In this document: positions 32,849-45,100 of the stretch, piece after piece
Layout of the letters: each line of letters opens with the position of its first letter
How positions within the stretch are numbered: the first letter of the stretch is position 1
Assembly: GCA_038025085.1 (NCBI GenBank)
Contig: CM076149.1
Coordinates: 30,293,001-30,357,000 of the forward strand
Reading direction: 5' to 3'
DNA: 64,000 bases
DNA from: Tetragonia tetragonoides
Taxonomy: Eukaryota; Streptophyta; Magnoliopsida; Caryophyllales; Aizoaceae
The notes under the pieces: model-generated
What the model was told of the DNA's origin: nothing
Seen by the model: the letters and a program-made list of their open reading frames with translations, nothing else
Database searches by the model: none
Program-made: the position numbers and the translations under genes

Positions 32849-33609
32849 CTATCGGGTTTCGGGTGAGCTAATGGTCGTTTCTGACCAATTTCGCAATTTA
32901 ATTAATTTTCTATATTTAAGCTTAACTTTGATCCCGATATGCATTTGAGGTGAACTTTTTGTTAAAATCAATAAAAAAAAATTGAGATCTACGCTACCAT
33001 GACATCAGATTTGCAAAATTACATTTTTGAAAAAAAACTTAAATTAAAATTACAGCAAGCAAATTGATAGACAAATATAAATTAATAGAAAAATATGAAA
33101 AAAAAATCAAAATAAACAAAATTACGGGCAATTCGGGCCGAGTTTGCGGGTTTAACCTTCATACCAAATCCGGCCCGGATATGGGCAGGTTCAAGCCAGG
33201 CCCGCAGGCTGGGCCATCCGGTATCTGGTGCAAAAGCTAATGTCACAAGCTATCGGGTTTCGGGCGAGCCAATGGTCTTTTCTGACCAATTTCACAATTT
33301 AATTCATTTTCTATATTTAAGCCTAACTTTGATATGCGTTTGAGATGAATTTTTTTTTAAAATCCATAAAAAATTTCGAGATCTACGCAACCATGACATC
33401 AGATTTGCAAAATTACATTTTTGAAAAAAAACTTCAATTAAAATTACAACAAGAAAATTAATAAAAAAAAATATAAATTAATAGAAAAATATGAAAAAAA
33501 AATCAAAATAAACAAAATTTCGGCCCATTCGGGCCAAGTTTGCGGGTTTAACCTTCATCCCAAATTCGGCCCGAATATGAGCGGGTTCAGGCCAGGCCCG
33601 CGGACTGAG
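32849..33609. repeat. Tandem duplication, unit about 401 bp
   Basis: CTATCGGGTTTCGGG starts at 32849 and again at 33250. The two units share the CTGACCAATTTC, GAGATCTACGC, CATGACATCAGATTTGC and GGCCAGGCCCGC blocks in the same order. Non-coding; part of an unrecognised dispersed repeat, possibly an LTR fragment. Confidence 0.8.
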
Positions 33610-33992
33610 TTTTGTTTTATTAAGTTTAAAACTAGGGTAAAAAAGGAAAGAAGTCCCAACTTTTCACGGGGGCGAGGATTCTCTGTTGTTACAAAAAGAA
33701 CTCCTGAGTGAGGATTGTCCTCCGAACCTCCAATTGCGGATTGGAGGGGGTGAGTTTTGGGCCCTTAGATAGGAATTGGGATTCTCTCCAATAGATGGTG
33801 TGGTTTTCGGTGTGGTAACTCACAAGACAGAAAAAGAAAAGGGAAAAAAATAGAGTTGGATGTATTTTGGAGTGAGCAAGTGATGTGGCATGATAATATT
33901 GGTTTATTGGAGGGAAAATTGGAGGCCGAAAATTACTTGAGAGGATCCTTCCTCCTTAAACAGAGGGAATGGGTTTTTTCTTCTTTTTTTTC

Positions 33993-34026
<34 letters not shown>

Positions 34027-36166
34027 TAACATATAGAGGGGAGAGATAGATGGAAGAAAGGGAAGCAAGAAAGCAAAACCGTAGAGGATCCAAACACACT
34101 CTTTACCCCCAAATAGAACGAGCGACCAAACTCCTTGCCCTAATCTCATGTATTCGTCATCCATCCATCCATCCATCCTCACTCCTCCCCTGTATCTCCT
34201 CCCTATAACCTTCTACTACTCCTGCTACTTCCACGAAAATAAGCTTTCATGCTACTGCTTCACCGGTACTCCCTCGCGAGCACCGATCTAAGCAGATGGA
34301 CCGAACCACTTTAGTTTCCTCATTAAATTATAATTAGAAAATGCTAAAACAACCCAAAGAGATGTCAAATACAGTTAATTGAGCTTCGAATATTTGCTAC
34401 CAAAAAGTTTAACTGTTACACCACCTATAATGCTACTTTTTCCAGTAAAGTAAGTCAAAAACATATTACGGACCATAATATTTAATTGGTAGAATAAGTT
34501 TTTTACATTACAGGTTCTTAAATTTCCGTTCTATGTAATCTACTCCAAATCAGCATTTCAAATTGGTTAAACAAATGAAACTTACTTGTAACTTGTAAGG
34601 ATCTGGGATCGTTTCCTCTCCGCGGAGTGTGTCCTTATAGAAAATTTGTAAGGTGGGAGCTTAGATAAGTTGAAGGAACCGTCGAGTTAGAAAAGCATTT
34701 GAAAAGACTTGAATTGAATTGAATAAAAATCATGAAAGAGGTCAAGTTCTGTTACCGATGTTTACCAAATAGACAAACCAAAGAGATAACCGAAGGAAAA
34801 AACCAAAAGGACAACCGAAGGGACAATCCAATAACACGAAAAGTGAACTAATCATGTTTAAAAAAGACTAACTCCCATTAGGATCGATCATTTGTCATCT
34901 TTTGAGGCTTACCATACATTTCCTAGTGTTTATACGAAAGATTGCGACCATGATTTTAATATTCCTTCACATAAAATTAAGAGACACAAATGGGAGAGCA
35001 CAATACATGGAGAAAGAATTCCAAGTACTTTTCTTTTTTTTTTTTTTGATCGCAACAAGTACTTTTTTATTATTGAAGGATTAAGGAAAAATATGCATAA
35101 TATCAATACCCACTTGCAAGACTATCTTGGCGCTTGTTTTTCCCATACCAAGCGTGAATGGTACAAAATAATATACTAGTAAGTGAAAAGAAAATGAAGA
35201 AAATGCCCTACCAATTATTGAGGTCTCTTTGTTTCTCCAATATTAGTATAGTAATTCATGGAGAGTAAGTTGCTTTCTATTGGACGAAAAATCAACAAAT
35301 TTGATTTTGTTATATTTTTTTGCTTACAGAAACATGTGCTTATCAAGTTCACTATTCAGTCAAAATAGTATGTCAACTTCTCCGTTTATAACACAAGTAT
35401 TTTACATAAATCGTGAAACGCAAGCGAATGGTTTTAGTAGGAGTGACAAAATGGTCATGTCGTGTCATGTTTATGTTCATGTCGAAAATAAACGGGTCAG
35501 AAGCCTCTCGACTCTAACCCAAATCCCATTTATTAAACGGGTTGGAATTTTCAATACTAACCCGACCTATTTAATAATCGTGTCATAGTCCTGTCGAACT
35601 GCTAACCTGTTTGAGCATTTTATCTAATTTTTTTCCTTCAAACATAAAAAAAACTACTTGAAAAAATTAATTAATAAAATTCTAGAAGAAATTTCAAAGT
35701 AGATCCATGCAAACTTCCATGGTAAATACATATAAAGTAAGGTAAATTGTATATTTTCACTTTAACTTTTATAGTAATATTGATTTAATTGTGTTAGAGC
35801 GTGTCACTTTCAACTTTCATGTCTGAAATCCCAATCTGAACTTAACTCATTTAATTAAGCGTGTCAGCCGTGTTCGACCCATTTAATTAAACGTGTCAGA
35901 AACCCTTAACACTATCTCCCTACTTTCGTGTCCGGTTTCTGTTCTATTCTCGTGTCCGCTTTTGCCATCCGTATGTTTCTGTTAGCAGATTGGAGTCCCA
36001 TTAGATATTTTGCAAACGGGTCACATTTTGAGCTACATGACATATTCCCTTATCTCAACAACAACAACAACAAGCTTTCTTTCGATCACTTATGTTTGCT
36101 GCTGAAAACTCAAGGCTCAAATGACATCAACCACTGGAATATTGAAGAGCCAACAGCTACGCATCA
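33610..36166. other. Intergenic upstream of CRR7
   Basis: No convincing gene. It contains a poly-T run (33998-34021), a CATC microsatellite (34157-34177), the duplicated CACTTTAGTTTCC block near 34305, a poly-T start near 35031-35046 and a degenerate repeat of the TGTCATGTC/AACGGGT type (35455-35920). The last 200 bp should include the CRR7 promoter; a CAACAA run lies at 36057-36072. Confidence 0.5.
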
Positions 36167-36702
36167 ATGTCTCTCATCATTCTACCAGTGAGATTTTATA
36201 ACTCATCTCGTTTGCAATTTATAATCCCAAATATAACAGACAAGGCACATCAAATTCTAGCAACCATTATACCTCCTAAGCAAGTTTGTATGAGCAAGTT
36301 CATTACTTCTTCAGTTTACAGTACCAAGGCTCTGAGAGAAGTTAAGGCAAGTAAAATTATTTGTTTCACAGAAGTTTCTTTTATATGGGTTCTGTTTTTA
36401 TAAAAAAAAGATTGGTTTTTTGACAGATAAATGCAGGTAGGAGAAGAAGGGCTAATTATATGCAAACAGAAACCTATGTTTACATGGAACCTGGTAAAAG
36501 TGAAGAGTTTATTTCTGAAGAGGAGTTGAAGGTTAAGCTAAAAGGGTGGCTAGAAAATTGGCCAGACAAGGCCTTGCCACCTGACCTTGCGAGATTCGAC
36601 ACATTGGATGATGCAGTCTCTTACCTTGTGAAATCTGTGTGTGAACTTGAAATTGATGGAGATGCTGGTGCACTCCAGTGGTACGAGGTCCGTCTTGAGT
36701 AG
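36167..36702 (+). CDS. CRR7: Chlororespiratory reduction 7, chloroplast NDH assembly factor, two exons
   Basis: Exon 1 36167-36350, exon 2 36437-36702, 149 residues (family about 155). The first 60 residues are basic, Ser/Thr-rich and lack acidic residues at the start, as in a chloroplast transit peptide. Exon 2 holds the conserved core: [51 protein letters not shown] and WYEVRLE at the C-terminus, recognisable as CRR7 (DUF3571). In Arabidopsis CRR7 is needed for subcomplex A of the chloroplast NADH dehydrogenase-like complex. The upstream AG at 36425-36426 gives an early stop, so the 36436 acceptor was chosen; it keeps the frame into RRRRANY. Single complete copy. Confidence 0.88.
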
Positions 36703-37022
36703 TGTTTAGTACACTTAAACCCGTCCACTATCTAGTTGAATATTTGGTTTACTGACGTTTACGTTTTATATACTGTATACATGTTAAACTACAAACCATG
36801 TCTTGAATAATTGGCTTATTGATAACTGACATTTACCTGTTATACAAAAACTGTTTTGGGCATATTATCAGCCAGAGCTAATGACAATTTGTGGCCGTTT
36901 ACTAGCAAACTTGTAGTATGTGATTACTAGTGATCCTGGAATGTCTTTGGTATAAAATCAGCTAGTGACACTTGAGTTAGTTGCAACTAGTAGGTGGTTA
37001 ACCAATTATTCCGGTAAGCCAA

Positions 37023-37660
37023 ATGAATGCTGTCTTGCAACAAATTCAATTTCAGAATGATATTCCACAACATAGGGAGGTTGACCGTGATGATGTTTCT
37101 GTGCATACTTCGTATAACGATGAGGAACAAGGTGATAATTCTGATATAGAATGCAGATCTATTCTTCCTAGAGGGAAATGGAACAATGTTGCAACAAATG
37201 CTCCTATGTATAACTCTTTTGCTGCTCTTATGCAAGAGGAGGAAATGCTTTCTGGTACAGATCATTCCGTTGAAAAGGCTGAATCTGAGCGCGCATTTTC
37301 AGTTAGTCACCAGAAGGAAACACAAAGTGGAAAGCTTTGTTGCACGAAGTGGTAGCGTGACCTCTGTTCATAATTCCTCCCAACAAATAGCTGAGAAGAA
37401 TCTATCTCCTATACAGAATGAAATGGAAGTCCAAGTTAGTTGCTGAGACATTGGAATTTGGTAAGATGTTAGGGCTAACCAAAGGTGTTGGTCCTGATCT
37501 AGTTAAAAAGGATATTCGGAACCATGAAACGCTACCGCAGCCATGTAGCCACCACTGTGGCCCAAAGAGCTTGTCTACTACTGAATCTGGACATCTTCCA
37601 TTTTCTTCTGACTTGTCGACATTGCTGCAATCACTAAGTTCTATGCTACAAAGTTAGTTT
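37023..37660 (+). pseudogene. Decayed ORF, possibly LINE ORF1-type
   Basis: Frame-shifting plus-strand readings (37023-37355, 37186-37446, 37418-37657) include YNSFAALMQEEE and LEFGKMLGLTKGV, which resemble segments before the endonuclease in plant LINE proteins. The match is weak. It is followed without a gap by a LINE fragment on the other strand. It may instead be a degenerate host exon. Confidence 0.35.
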
Positions 37661-38300
37661 GGTATATATGCAGAATGTTTGTAGCCATTATAATAATTTG
37701 AGTCAGTTCCAAAATCATCCTGCAGAACTCACAGCAAAAGTAAGGGTGCTCAGGAGTGTCAGATGCTTGTGTGCATAGCAGACACAAATCATCATAATTA
37801 ACAGATCTTGATTTTAAGAAGCTGCATCTGATCTGAAGTTCATATGATGCATCATCTGCCAAAAAATATACTGGTGCTTGGGAATAGTTAGAGCACGGTT
37901 CATTCCAGACCATACTCCCCCATCTTACAGTACACATCTATGTGCCACAAAGCCACCTCTAATCACAGGCTCTTGAGTATACCCTTAAGTCTTAAGACCC
38001 AGGCATCACGATTCACAAACATGGCGATTTTAGGATATATCTCTTACCTAGCAAAGTTGTTTCCATGACTGTCTAGCATCAACCAGACACTAATAAGTCC
38101 ACCAAGAGGACTTCAAATACACATGGTTAACACACTTAACCCAAACAAGATTATCCTTTGAAGCAAAATTCCAGATATATTTCCCCTATATGAGCATATC
38201 ATTCTGTCCAACACAGTCTATCCACGCCCCCTGTATGCTTTCAAACCAGTATGTGAGCTCAGGGGAGATAAGTTGTGAGCTCGAAGAGGCTCGGATGTTC
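37641..38300 (-). pseudogene. LINE RT C-terminus with zinc-binding domain (zf-RVT), relic
   Basis: The minus reading contains WNFASKDNLVWVKCVNHVYLK near 38170-38100 and the zf-RVT pattern CSFLKSRSVNYDDLCLLC...HPYFCCEFC at 37840-37740, with stops between. Both are typical of the region after RT in plant L1-type LINEs. Only this part survives. Confidence 0.7.
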
Positions 38301-38652
38301 CGACCATACTATTGGTTATTGCCAATTAGTTGCTTAGTAAATGAAATTCGATTTTGCCATTCAAAACAAAAAAATAATAATGCTGCTCGTACATACAGTA
38401 GCAGAAAAAGTGCTTGCAGAAAAAAAGTAACAAAACAATTCAGTGAAACATTTGATTTAGTGGAGAACAATGTCATACACTTTCATTGCTTAAAAGTTTT
38501 CAACAACAATATATTACACAAGGCATCTCAAATGTGCTGGGATAAACCATAAACCATTAACATTCATATTGAACACAAAAGTTCAAGATACAGATACAAA
38601 AAAGAAACAAAACAAGTAACCAAACGCTTCGTAAAGCCTTCTATATCAGAGT

Positions 38653-39341
38653 TCACTTCATTGATGATTGATCCATTCGCAACTGAATCTGCCCTGCATC
38701 TGGGGCTTGCAGTTCACTAATCTGCAGAAACAGAATCACAAAAATAACCCAAAAAAACATATGAGTTTTGTTACATTTTATTGTACATTAGAACATAAAA
38801 TTTATCACCCAATACCTTAGACTGAATCTTGGAAGGTGGCAAGAGAGGACCACCTCTTCTGCTTCTAGCAAGAAGACCCTTTGATATTGGAGATATCATA
38901 TGGTCTGTTGGACTAGTGTACCTGAATTTCATCCCAAAATTTTATAAGCACTTATTCAGTTGGGTAAAAAAGCTGTAACATTTCCACTAACAAGACCTGG
39001 GTTCAAAACCGGTCTACGAGTGTGTTCTTTTACTAAACTGACCAATTACTGAGTAAGTGAAAAAGAGCACACCCTACATATATATCGACTTGGGGAAAGA
39101 GAATACTCAGTAAATACCTTTCGGGGTACTTGAATGGTTTAGGGACCTTAAGGCGATCCGGGGTGCCCAAACCAGCTGAACATTTGCACTTGTAGCTCTC
39201 ATTGTCACTATGAATGGTAGTTTTTTGGGGAGATTGAATTTTGGGTTGATTTTGATTTAGTAAAGGAGGTGTTTTGGAGTTGAGTAGTGGTGATTTATTC
39301 AGTTCTTTCAAGGGTGATGTAATTTCTGATGGAGTTTCCAT
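38653..39341 (-). CDS. Small Ser/Thr-Pro-rich protein, three exons, cell-cycle-like
   Basis: Exons on minus are 39341-39118, 38921-38816 and 38721-38653, GT-AG throughout, giving 132 residues and TGA at 38655-38653. The protein is basic and disordered with many SP/TP sites (SPLKE, TPPLL, QSPQK, GTPDR, TSPTD, ISPIS), several fitting CDK consensus. The most conserved-looking block is KPFKYPERYTSPTD followed by SPISKGLLARSRRGG and LLPPS. I recall similar blocks in unnamed small plant proteins but give no name. MSA-like motifs upstream support G2/M expression. Possible roles include a mitotic regulator or substrate; this is inference. Confidence 0.7.
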
Positions 39342-39468
39342 TAGAGGCGTGTAAGAGGAGAGATTGAGATGTGGGATTTGCTTTGATTAATGTGAATAAA
39401 ATGAGAAGACAGCTTAAATGCTTATATGTGTTATAGACTATAGTGATAGCATGTTCATTTGGGCGAAG

Positions 39469-39502
39469 TGACCGTTTGAAGTTTTGAGAATGCAACGGTC
39501 GG
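39469..39502 (-). promoter_or_regulatory. Two MSA-like (AACGG) mitotic promoter motifs
   Basis: AACGGTCA (in TCAAACGGTCA, minus, 39479-39469) and GCAACGGTCGG (plus, 39492-39502) lie about 130-160 bp before the ATG at 39341. Both have the AACGG core bound by MYB3R factors, though neither is a perfect YCYAACGGYYA. Confidence 0.45.
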
Positions 39503-39807
39503 ATTGAAATGTTGTCCTCATTCGGAACCTTCTTTCCTAATGTTTTTATTTTGCTTTTTGGATAACCATTAATCATCGATTAGGTTAATTTTGTGGGTTA
39601 GCAATCTACATTATAAATTAGATTACTTTCTATTTGAAACGAACTTGTGTACAATTATTCTGCAATTTAAATTCAAATTATGGGGTCTCTCACACAGTCA
39701 CCTAATAAAATTGTAAGGGTTGTTAACCGTGCCACCTATAAAATACAAGTGACAATAGGTTTGATAGCTCGTGCATTGTACAGGGTTAATATTTTTTTCA
39801 TTTTAAA

Positions 39808-40392
39808 TTTTTTTTTTTTTTGAGAGAGGAATAGGAGACTTTCATTCATAGAAAAACCATACGGCATCTACAATAAAAATAACCCTAGAACATACTAAAT
39901 CAATAGAAACAACAAAAAATCTGCTAACAAGCCAATATACTAGAATACTCAGGTGCGACTCCCAACATGCATAGTAACCATGTGCTTCCTTTGATGTATC
40001 TTCATCTTTCACGGAAGTGGAGATCTTCACCACAAGTAACGCAATCGCTTGCCCACAAACCTCTGTATGATTCCGTCGATCGTGTGTATATCCGGTCCCC
40101 AAATTCATACTGCTTCTACTAAAAATCAATCGCACAATAGGCGAAAAAAGAATCCTATAGAAAGGAAGATAAAAGATCCCTAAAAACTCCACAAATGAAG
40201 AGAATTTATTTAACTCAGAACAAAAAAAAGCTAGAAATCAAGATTAAACCTGATAAAAATCATCAATCACATGCCAGAAATGGCCTAAATCGACCCTCCC
40301 GGCCTGAAAATATGTTCTACTAAAGGTTAGGGTTTTAGAGAGAAAGAGGAGAAAGAAAAGAGGGAGGCTAGGCTCGAGAAAAAGACTTGGTC
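39808..40392 (-). mobile_element. Poly(A)-tailed retrocopy with 9-bp target duplication
   Basis: The minus sense begins with a CT-rich leader (TTTTCTCGAGCC, then AAAACCCTAACC), holds a 116-residue ORF (40192-39842) with no recognised domain, and ends in poly(A) at 39808-39821. The flanks CATTTTAAA at 39799-39807 and 40393-40401 are identical. Either an internally deleted LINE with its 5' UTR or a processed copy of a host mRNA. Confidence 0.6.
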
Positions 40393-40506
40393 CATTTTAA
40401 AATTTATTTTAACCATATCAATATGTAATATAATTAGATTTTTTTTTTGATAATTTGTCAATAAATGGAACACGATTTGACAAATCACTAATAAAAGCGA
40501 TAATTA

Positions 40507-40569
<63 letters not shown>

Positions 40570-40570
40570 T
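40507..40570. repeat. ATT microsatellite
   Basis: About 21 uninterrupted ATT/TTA units. Confidence 0.95.
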
Positions 40571-40808
40571 TGTTTTTGTTTACGACCCAATACATGTTTA
40601 CACAATCTCAAATCATCAAGTGAGTTGGAGGATATTTCATCATGTATACATTTCCATTACTAATGACAAAGTTGCATTTAACTTCACCTTATTATCATGT
40701 GAACATGAAGCAATTACTAATCTTCTTCATGTCGAATCGTGCTCTATACAACCAGAAAACTCGTCCCATTTAAGTTGATGGTAATTAATAATATCGTATC
40801 TTCTCAGT

Positions 40809-41821
40809 GTTTTTTTTTTTTGGCAAGAAGTAATACAGGTTACTAAATTACTGAAGCTAAAAACATCTACAAACTCCCTGCACTCTTGCTATATTAGCAA
40901 GCTTGTGGGCGTCTTCTACAAAGTTCCTAGTGAGGAATTTACATGACAACTAGTAAGGGAATTAACCAGCAGACAAATCTCATTGATGATATCCTTGATC
41001 TCCAATGTTGCATTATTTCTCTGTTGGAGTCCCCTTACTACTTCCTGACTATCAGTGATCAGCCCTACTTTCCTATGCTCATGTTCAAGGCACTATTTGA
41101 TAGTTTCTAGGAGTGTTATCGCCTCTGCTTGGACTGGTGATTCTGCTAAGCTGTATGCCACTGCACCTCTTCTTTCCCCCGCACCGCCTTCACTTAGGAC
41201 TTAGGAGTGTCTAGGCCATTCCTGCACGCTTTGTGTCCTTCAACCAAGAGCCATCCATGATTAAGCCTTCATTGTCTTGCAGCTCTCCGTATCCTCTCAG
41301 GATGTACTCTATGCTTTGTGACTCGTTTCGTGGTGTGTTCATCACCCTTTCTTATTTGGTAAATTCCTCAGAAACCTGTTTCTTCACCTCCTGGTCTTCT
41401 TTGATTTGAGTTGAAATCAGGTTAAGGATTGCTCTTGGATCTACTTTTGCCATTCTGAAGATTACTTCTTTCCAATGGAGCCAGATTCCGCGCAATGTGA
41501 CAACAGAATATGTTATGCATGATTTACCTTCCTCCTTTTTGTTTGCAAAGAAACACTAGAGGTCATTTATCCATTAGGCGAAGGTGATGGCTGTGTTGGG
41601 GTTCATATTTATTCCTAGATTGCCATAACTCCATATATTCCGGCAACATAGAACAATCCCTGAAAAGATGGCACATGTTTTCCTCCTTATCCCTGTAGAG
41701 AACACACTTATTCTCCTCTAAGCAATGTTGCTTCTTGAGATTATCCATCGTTGCAACTGCATTTTGGCCGACTCTCCACATGAAAACCTCTCGGAGTTAA
41801 AACAAGTGTTAAGCCCGATAT
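40809..41821 (-). pseudogene. 5'-truncated LINE relic with zf-RVT and RNase H
   Basis: The minus strand ends in poly(A) (40809-40821). Reading from the other side: zf-RVT (HCLEENKCVLY...HLFRDC, 41720-41630), then RNase H-like segments (MDGSWLKD near 41250, LITDSQEVVRGL near 41070) with several stops. No target duplication found. Confidence 0.7.
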
Positions 41822-42117
41822 AGCTCTGTGTGATTCAACTTAATTTTACTTAAATTCAGTTCAGTTCAGTCCAGTCCAGTCCAGTCCAGTTCATGTGTAA
41901 CTTTATCACTCAAATAACTTTTTATTCCAAAATAAATTAATGATGTTAACTATGTCATCGGGAAGATCTCAAATCATACTTTCAAATGACTCCAATATTG
42001 AATGGGTTTGCACAAATTTTAAATGGTTAATAGTGAAGTTAAAAAAATTAATTCAATTCAATTCAGTTCAGTTTATTTCATTTCAGTTCAATTTTTTCCA
42101 GGTGAATCAAATGGAAC
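41822..42117. mobile_element. MITE with CAGTT/CAGTC pentamers (copy 2)
   Basis: Collinear with 32075-32396: same TGATTCA ends, same CAGTTCAGTCCAGTCC array, same CATGTGTAACTTTAT and TCATCGG core. It lies exactly between two LINE relics on opposite strands. Confidence 0.7.
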
Positions 42118-45100
42118 CATAGTGTAACAGAAAGTTGGACGGAAAATGTCTAAAAAATGGTACTCTTATTGAGGATGTGTGGCTTCTGGGGATGAGTGCG
42201 AGAAAGCTTGTGTCACCACGAAGGGAGTAGTTTGCTGGTAGGAAAGTGGAGTTTTTTATTGATCGACTAAATAAGGCGTGGGATGTGAGTAAATTACAGA
42301 CCACTTTACTTCCTTTCGAGGTGGATAAGGTTCGATCCATTCCTTTGAGTGCTAGACTCCCAGAGGATGTTAGATATTGGGGATTCGAGAAGAATGGTGA
42401 ATATTCAGTTAGGAGTGCTTATAAGGCTATGTTTATTACTGATATTTATAGAGAGATGTGGGCCTCTTCATCAAGAGTCGATTTGTCTTTGGGATGCCAG
42501 CGTCCTTATTCCGAGGGTAAAAATGTTTATGTGGCAGGTTGCGTGCAAACGAAGCATTACCGACGCGGAAAGGGTTGAGCACTCGTGTGCTTCCCTCCTC
42601 CTGTGATTTGTGCCAGGGGTACGTAGAAGATGTGTTGCATGCTGTTCGTGACTGTCCCAGGGCTAGGGAGATATGGGATGGTTGAAATTTTGACTGCGGT
42701 AGTAGAAATGAGGGGCCAAAGTTTCGACACTGGGTGGAAGCAGTCAAGGAAAAACTATATAGTGAGTGTTTTGAACACTTTTGCGTCACTGCGTGGGTGA
42801 TCTGGGGTGCTCGCAATAAGCGAATCTTTGAAACGCTATGATAAGAACCTGCAAAGCTGTTGGAGTATGCTGATAGAGTAGTGAATGACGCGAGGAAACA
42901 AGAGAAGCTTAAGGGAGATAAGGCAGCAAGCAAGGCTGGGTCATGGCAACCTCCAAGGGCGGGAGTGGTGAAATTAAACACGGACGCTGGTAGGGAGCTG
43001 GGTTCGAACTTAGGAGCTGTGTGTCGCGATAATGAAGGGGTAGTTTTGACAGCCGCGACTTGGAACTACTTTGAGGACTGGGAGCCGGTGGTTGCTGAAG
43101 CAAAAGCTTTATATTTGGTATGCAAATGGCCTCTTCGTTTAGTTTTACTAATATAGTAGTTGAGAGTGATTGTTTAGTGGTAATAAATGCTTTAAAGTGT
43201 GGTAGGAGTTCATTGTTTTTAATTCAGCCTTTAATCGAGGGATATCTTAGATTCTTTTTTTTTTTTTGGTATAATAAAGCTATATTATTACCAAAAGACC
43301 AATCAAACACGGTAATCTCATACAAAAGCAACAAGGGAGCGATGCAAGACCATGACACCTTCTAGGAAGGGTACATGGCACTCACACCTCAAGCCTTGGT
43401 GCTTTAAAAAATTTCCTGGAAAAGCAATCTATCTACTGGCTTAATCTTCCTAGGTTTAACACAACTAAACCTTAGCTGCAGAAGTTGCTTAATCTGCGCC
43501 GCAATCATAAAAGGATCAGTTTTTTCCCCTGAAAATACAGCTTTGTTTCTAGCAATCCATACAAAGTACACAACAGCAGCTATTACGGAAGTTAACACTA
43601 AATTCCTCTGTTTGCTGTATCGCCTCCTTTTCATCCACTTGCACCATCTAGGATAGTCACATGGCCAAGCAGTTTGCTTGATCCAAGGGCAAATCCCTTC
43701 AACAACCTGTCTAGAGAAATTGCACATGAAGAACAAATGAGAAATAGACTCATTGTGAGTCTGACAGAGAGGGCAAAGAGGGTCAGGGATAGTGAGATTC
43801 ATCATCATTAGTCTGTCTCTTGTCAATAGTCTATCCTGTACTACCAACCAAAGATAGATTGCATGCCTAGGGATAGTAAACCTTCCCCATACACTCTCAG
43901 CAACATGAAGTTTCTCATGCTCTCCCAGAAGATAATTATAACCTTGCCTGACTGTGTATACCCCTTTGCTGTCAACAGTCCAACTAGCTAGGGAACCCAG
44001 GCCACCTGCAGACCCTCTGAGGCTCATAACCTTCTTCCAGTACCAACTGGAAGGAGGTACCATGTGATCAAACACATCCAGACCCTTCAGATAGATGACA
44101 TTAATCCATTTAACCTATAAAGAGTCTTTTTTCATTGTTATAGCCCACAAATGTTTGGCTATTGCAGCTTTGTTCCACACTTTGCAGTTCTTCACATTTA
44201 GTCCCCCATATTTCTTTGGGAGGCAGATCTTATCCCAGGAAACAAGAGGGATCTTTGTCCTGTCAGAAGTTTGTCCCCACAAAAAATTCCTGCTAACTTG
44301 CTCGATTTGTTTAATTACTGACTGAGGTAGAATGAATATGGTAGCCCAGTAAACATGCATCGAGTATAATACAGAATTTACCAGTTGTGCCCTCCCAACT
44401 AATGACAAATGTCTAGATGACCAACACATGATTCTTTAAGTGATCTTATGAACAAGAAACTGGCATTCTAATTTGGACCGTTTAGTTGGAGATAAAGGCA
44501 TGCCTAGATATCTCATAGGAAACTCCCTTGCAGCAAACCCAGTAAAGCTAATGATTTGGTTCCTGATATTATCCTTAGTGCCACCAACATAAATCTGAGA
44601 TTTGCTCATATTTGCTGTCAATCCAGAGACCTCAGAAAAATGATTAAAACCTCCCATAACAGCCCTAACAGACTGCATTTCTCCTTTGCAAAAAATCATC
44701 AAGTCATCTGCAAAAGTCAAATTGACTAGTTGCAGATGTTTACAATGAGGATGGAACCTGAAATCCTTGTGTTTACTTGTAGCTTTCAAGGAGCGTGTGA
44801 GATACTCCATAACCAGTACAAAGATAAGGGGGGATACAGGGTCCCCTTGCCTCAGCCCTTTAACCCCAGAAAATTGACCATGGAATCTCCCGTTGATGTT
44901 AAGAGTGAAACTGGTGGTGGTAATACATTTCATTATCCACCTAATAAAACAAGAAGGGAAACCAAGGCCCTTCATCATCTCCTCCACAAACTTCCAGTCT
45001 ACAGTATCGTATGCTTTCCTAATGTCTATTTTCATTAGACATCTTGGAGAGATATTTGACCTTTTATACATACGAATGAGGTCTTGAGTGATCATAATAT

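Noticed and set aside
33904..34182. 92-residue minus ORF
   Set aside because: Built around a poly-T/poly-Lys run with no splice context or known domain.
35928..36191. 87-residue ORF upstream of CRR7
   Set aside because: Overlaps the CRR7 leader in another frame and has no family features.
40809..41821. Target duplication for the LINE relic
   Set aside because: No matching flanks at the poly(A) side and the MITE side; the 5' end is obscured by the MITE.
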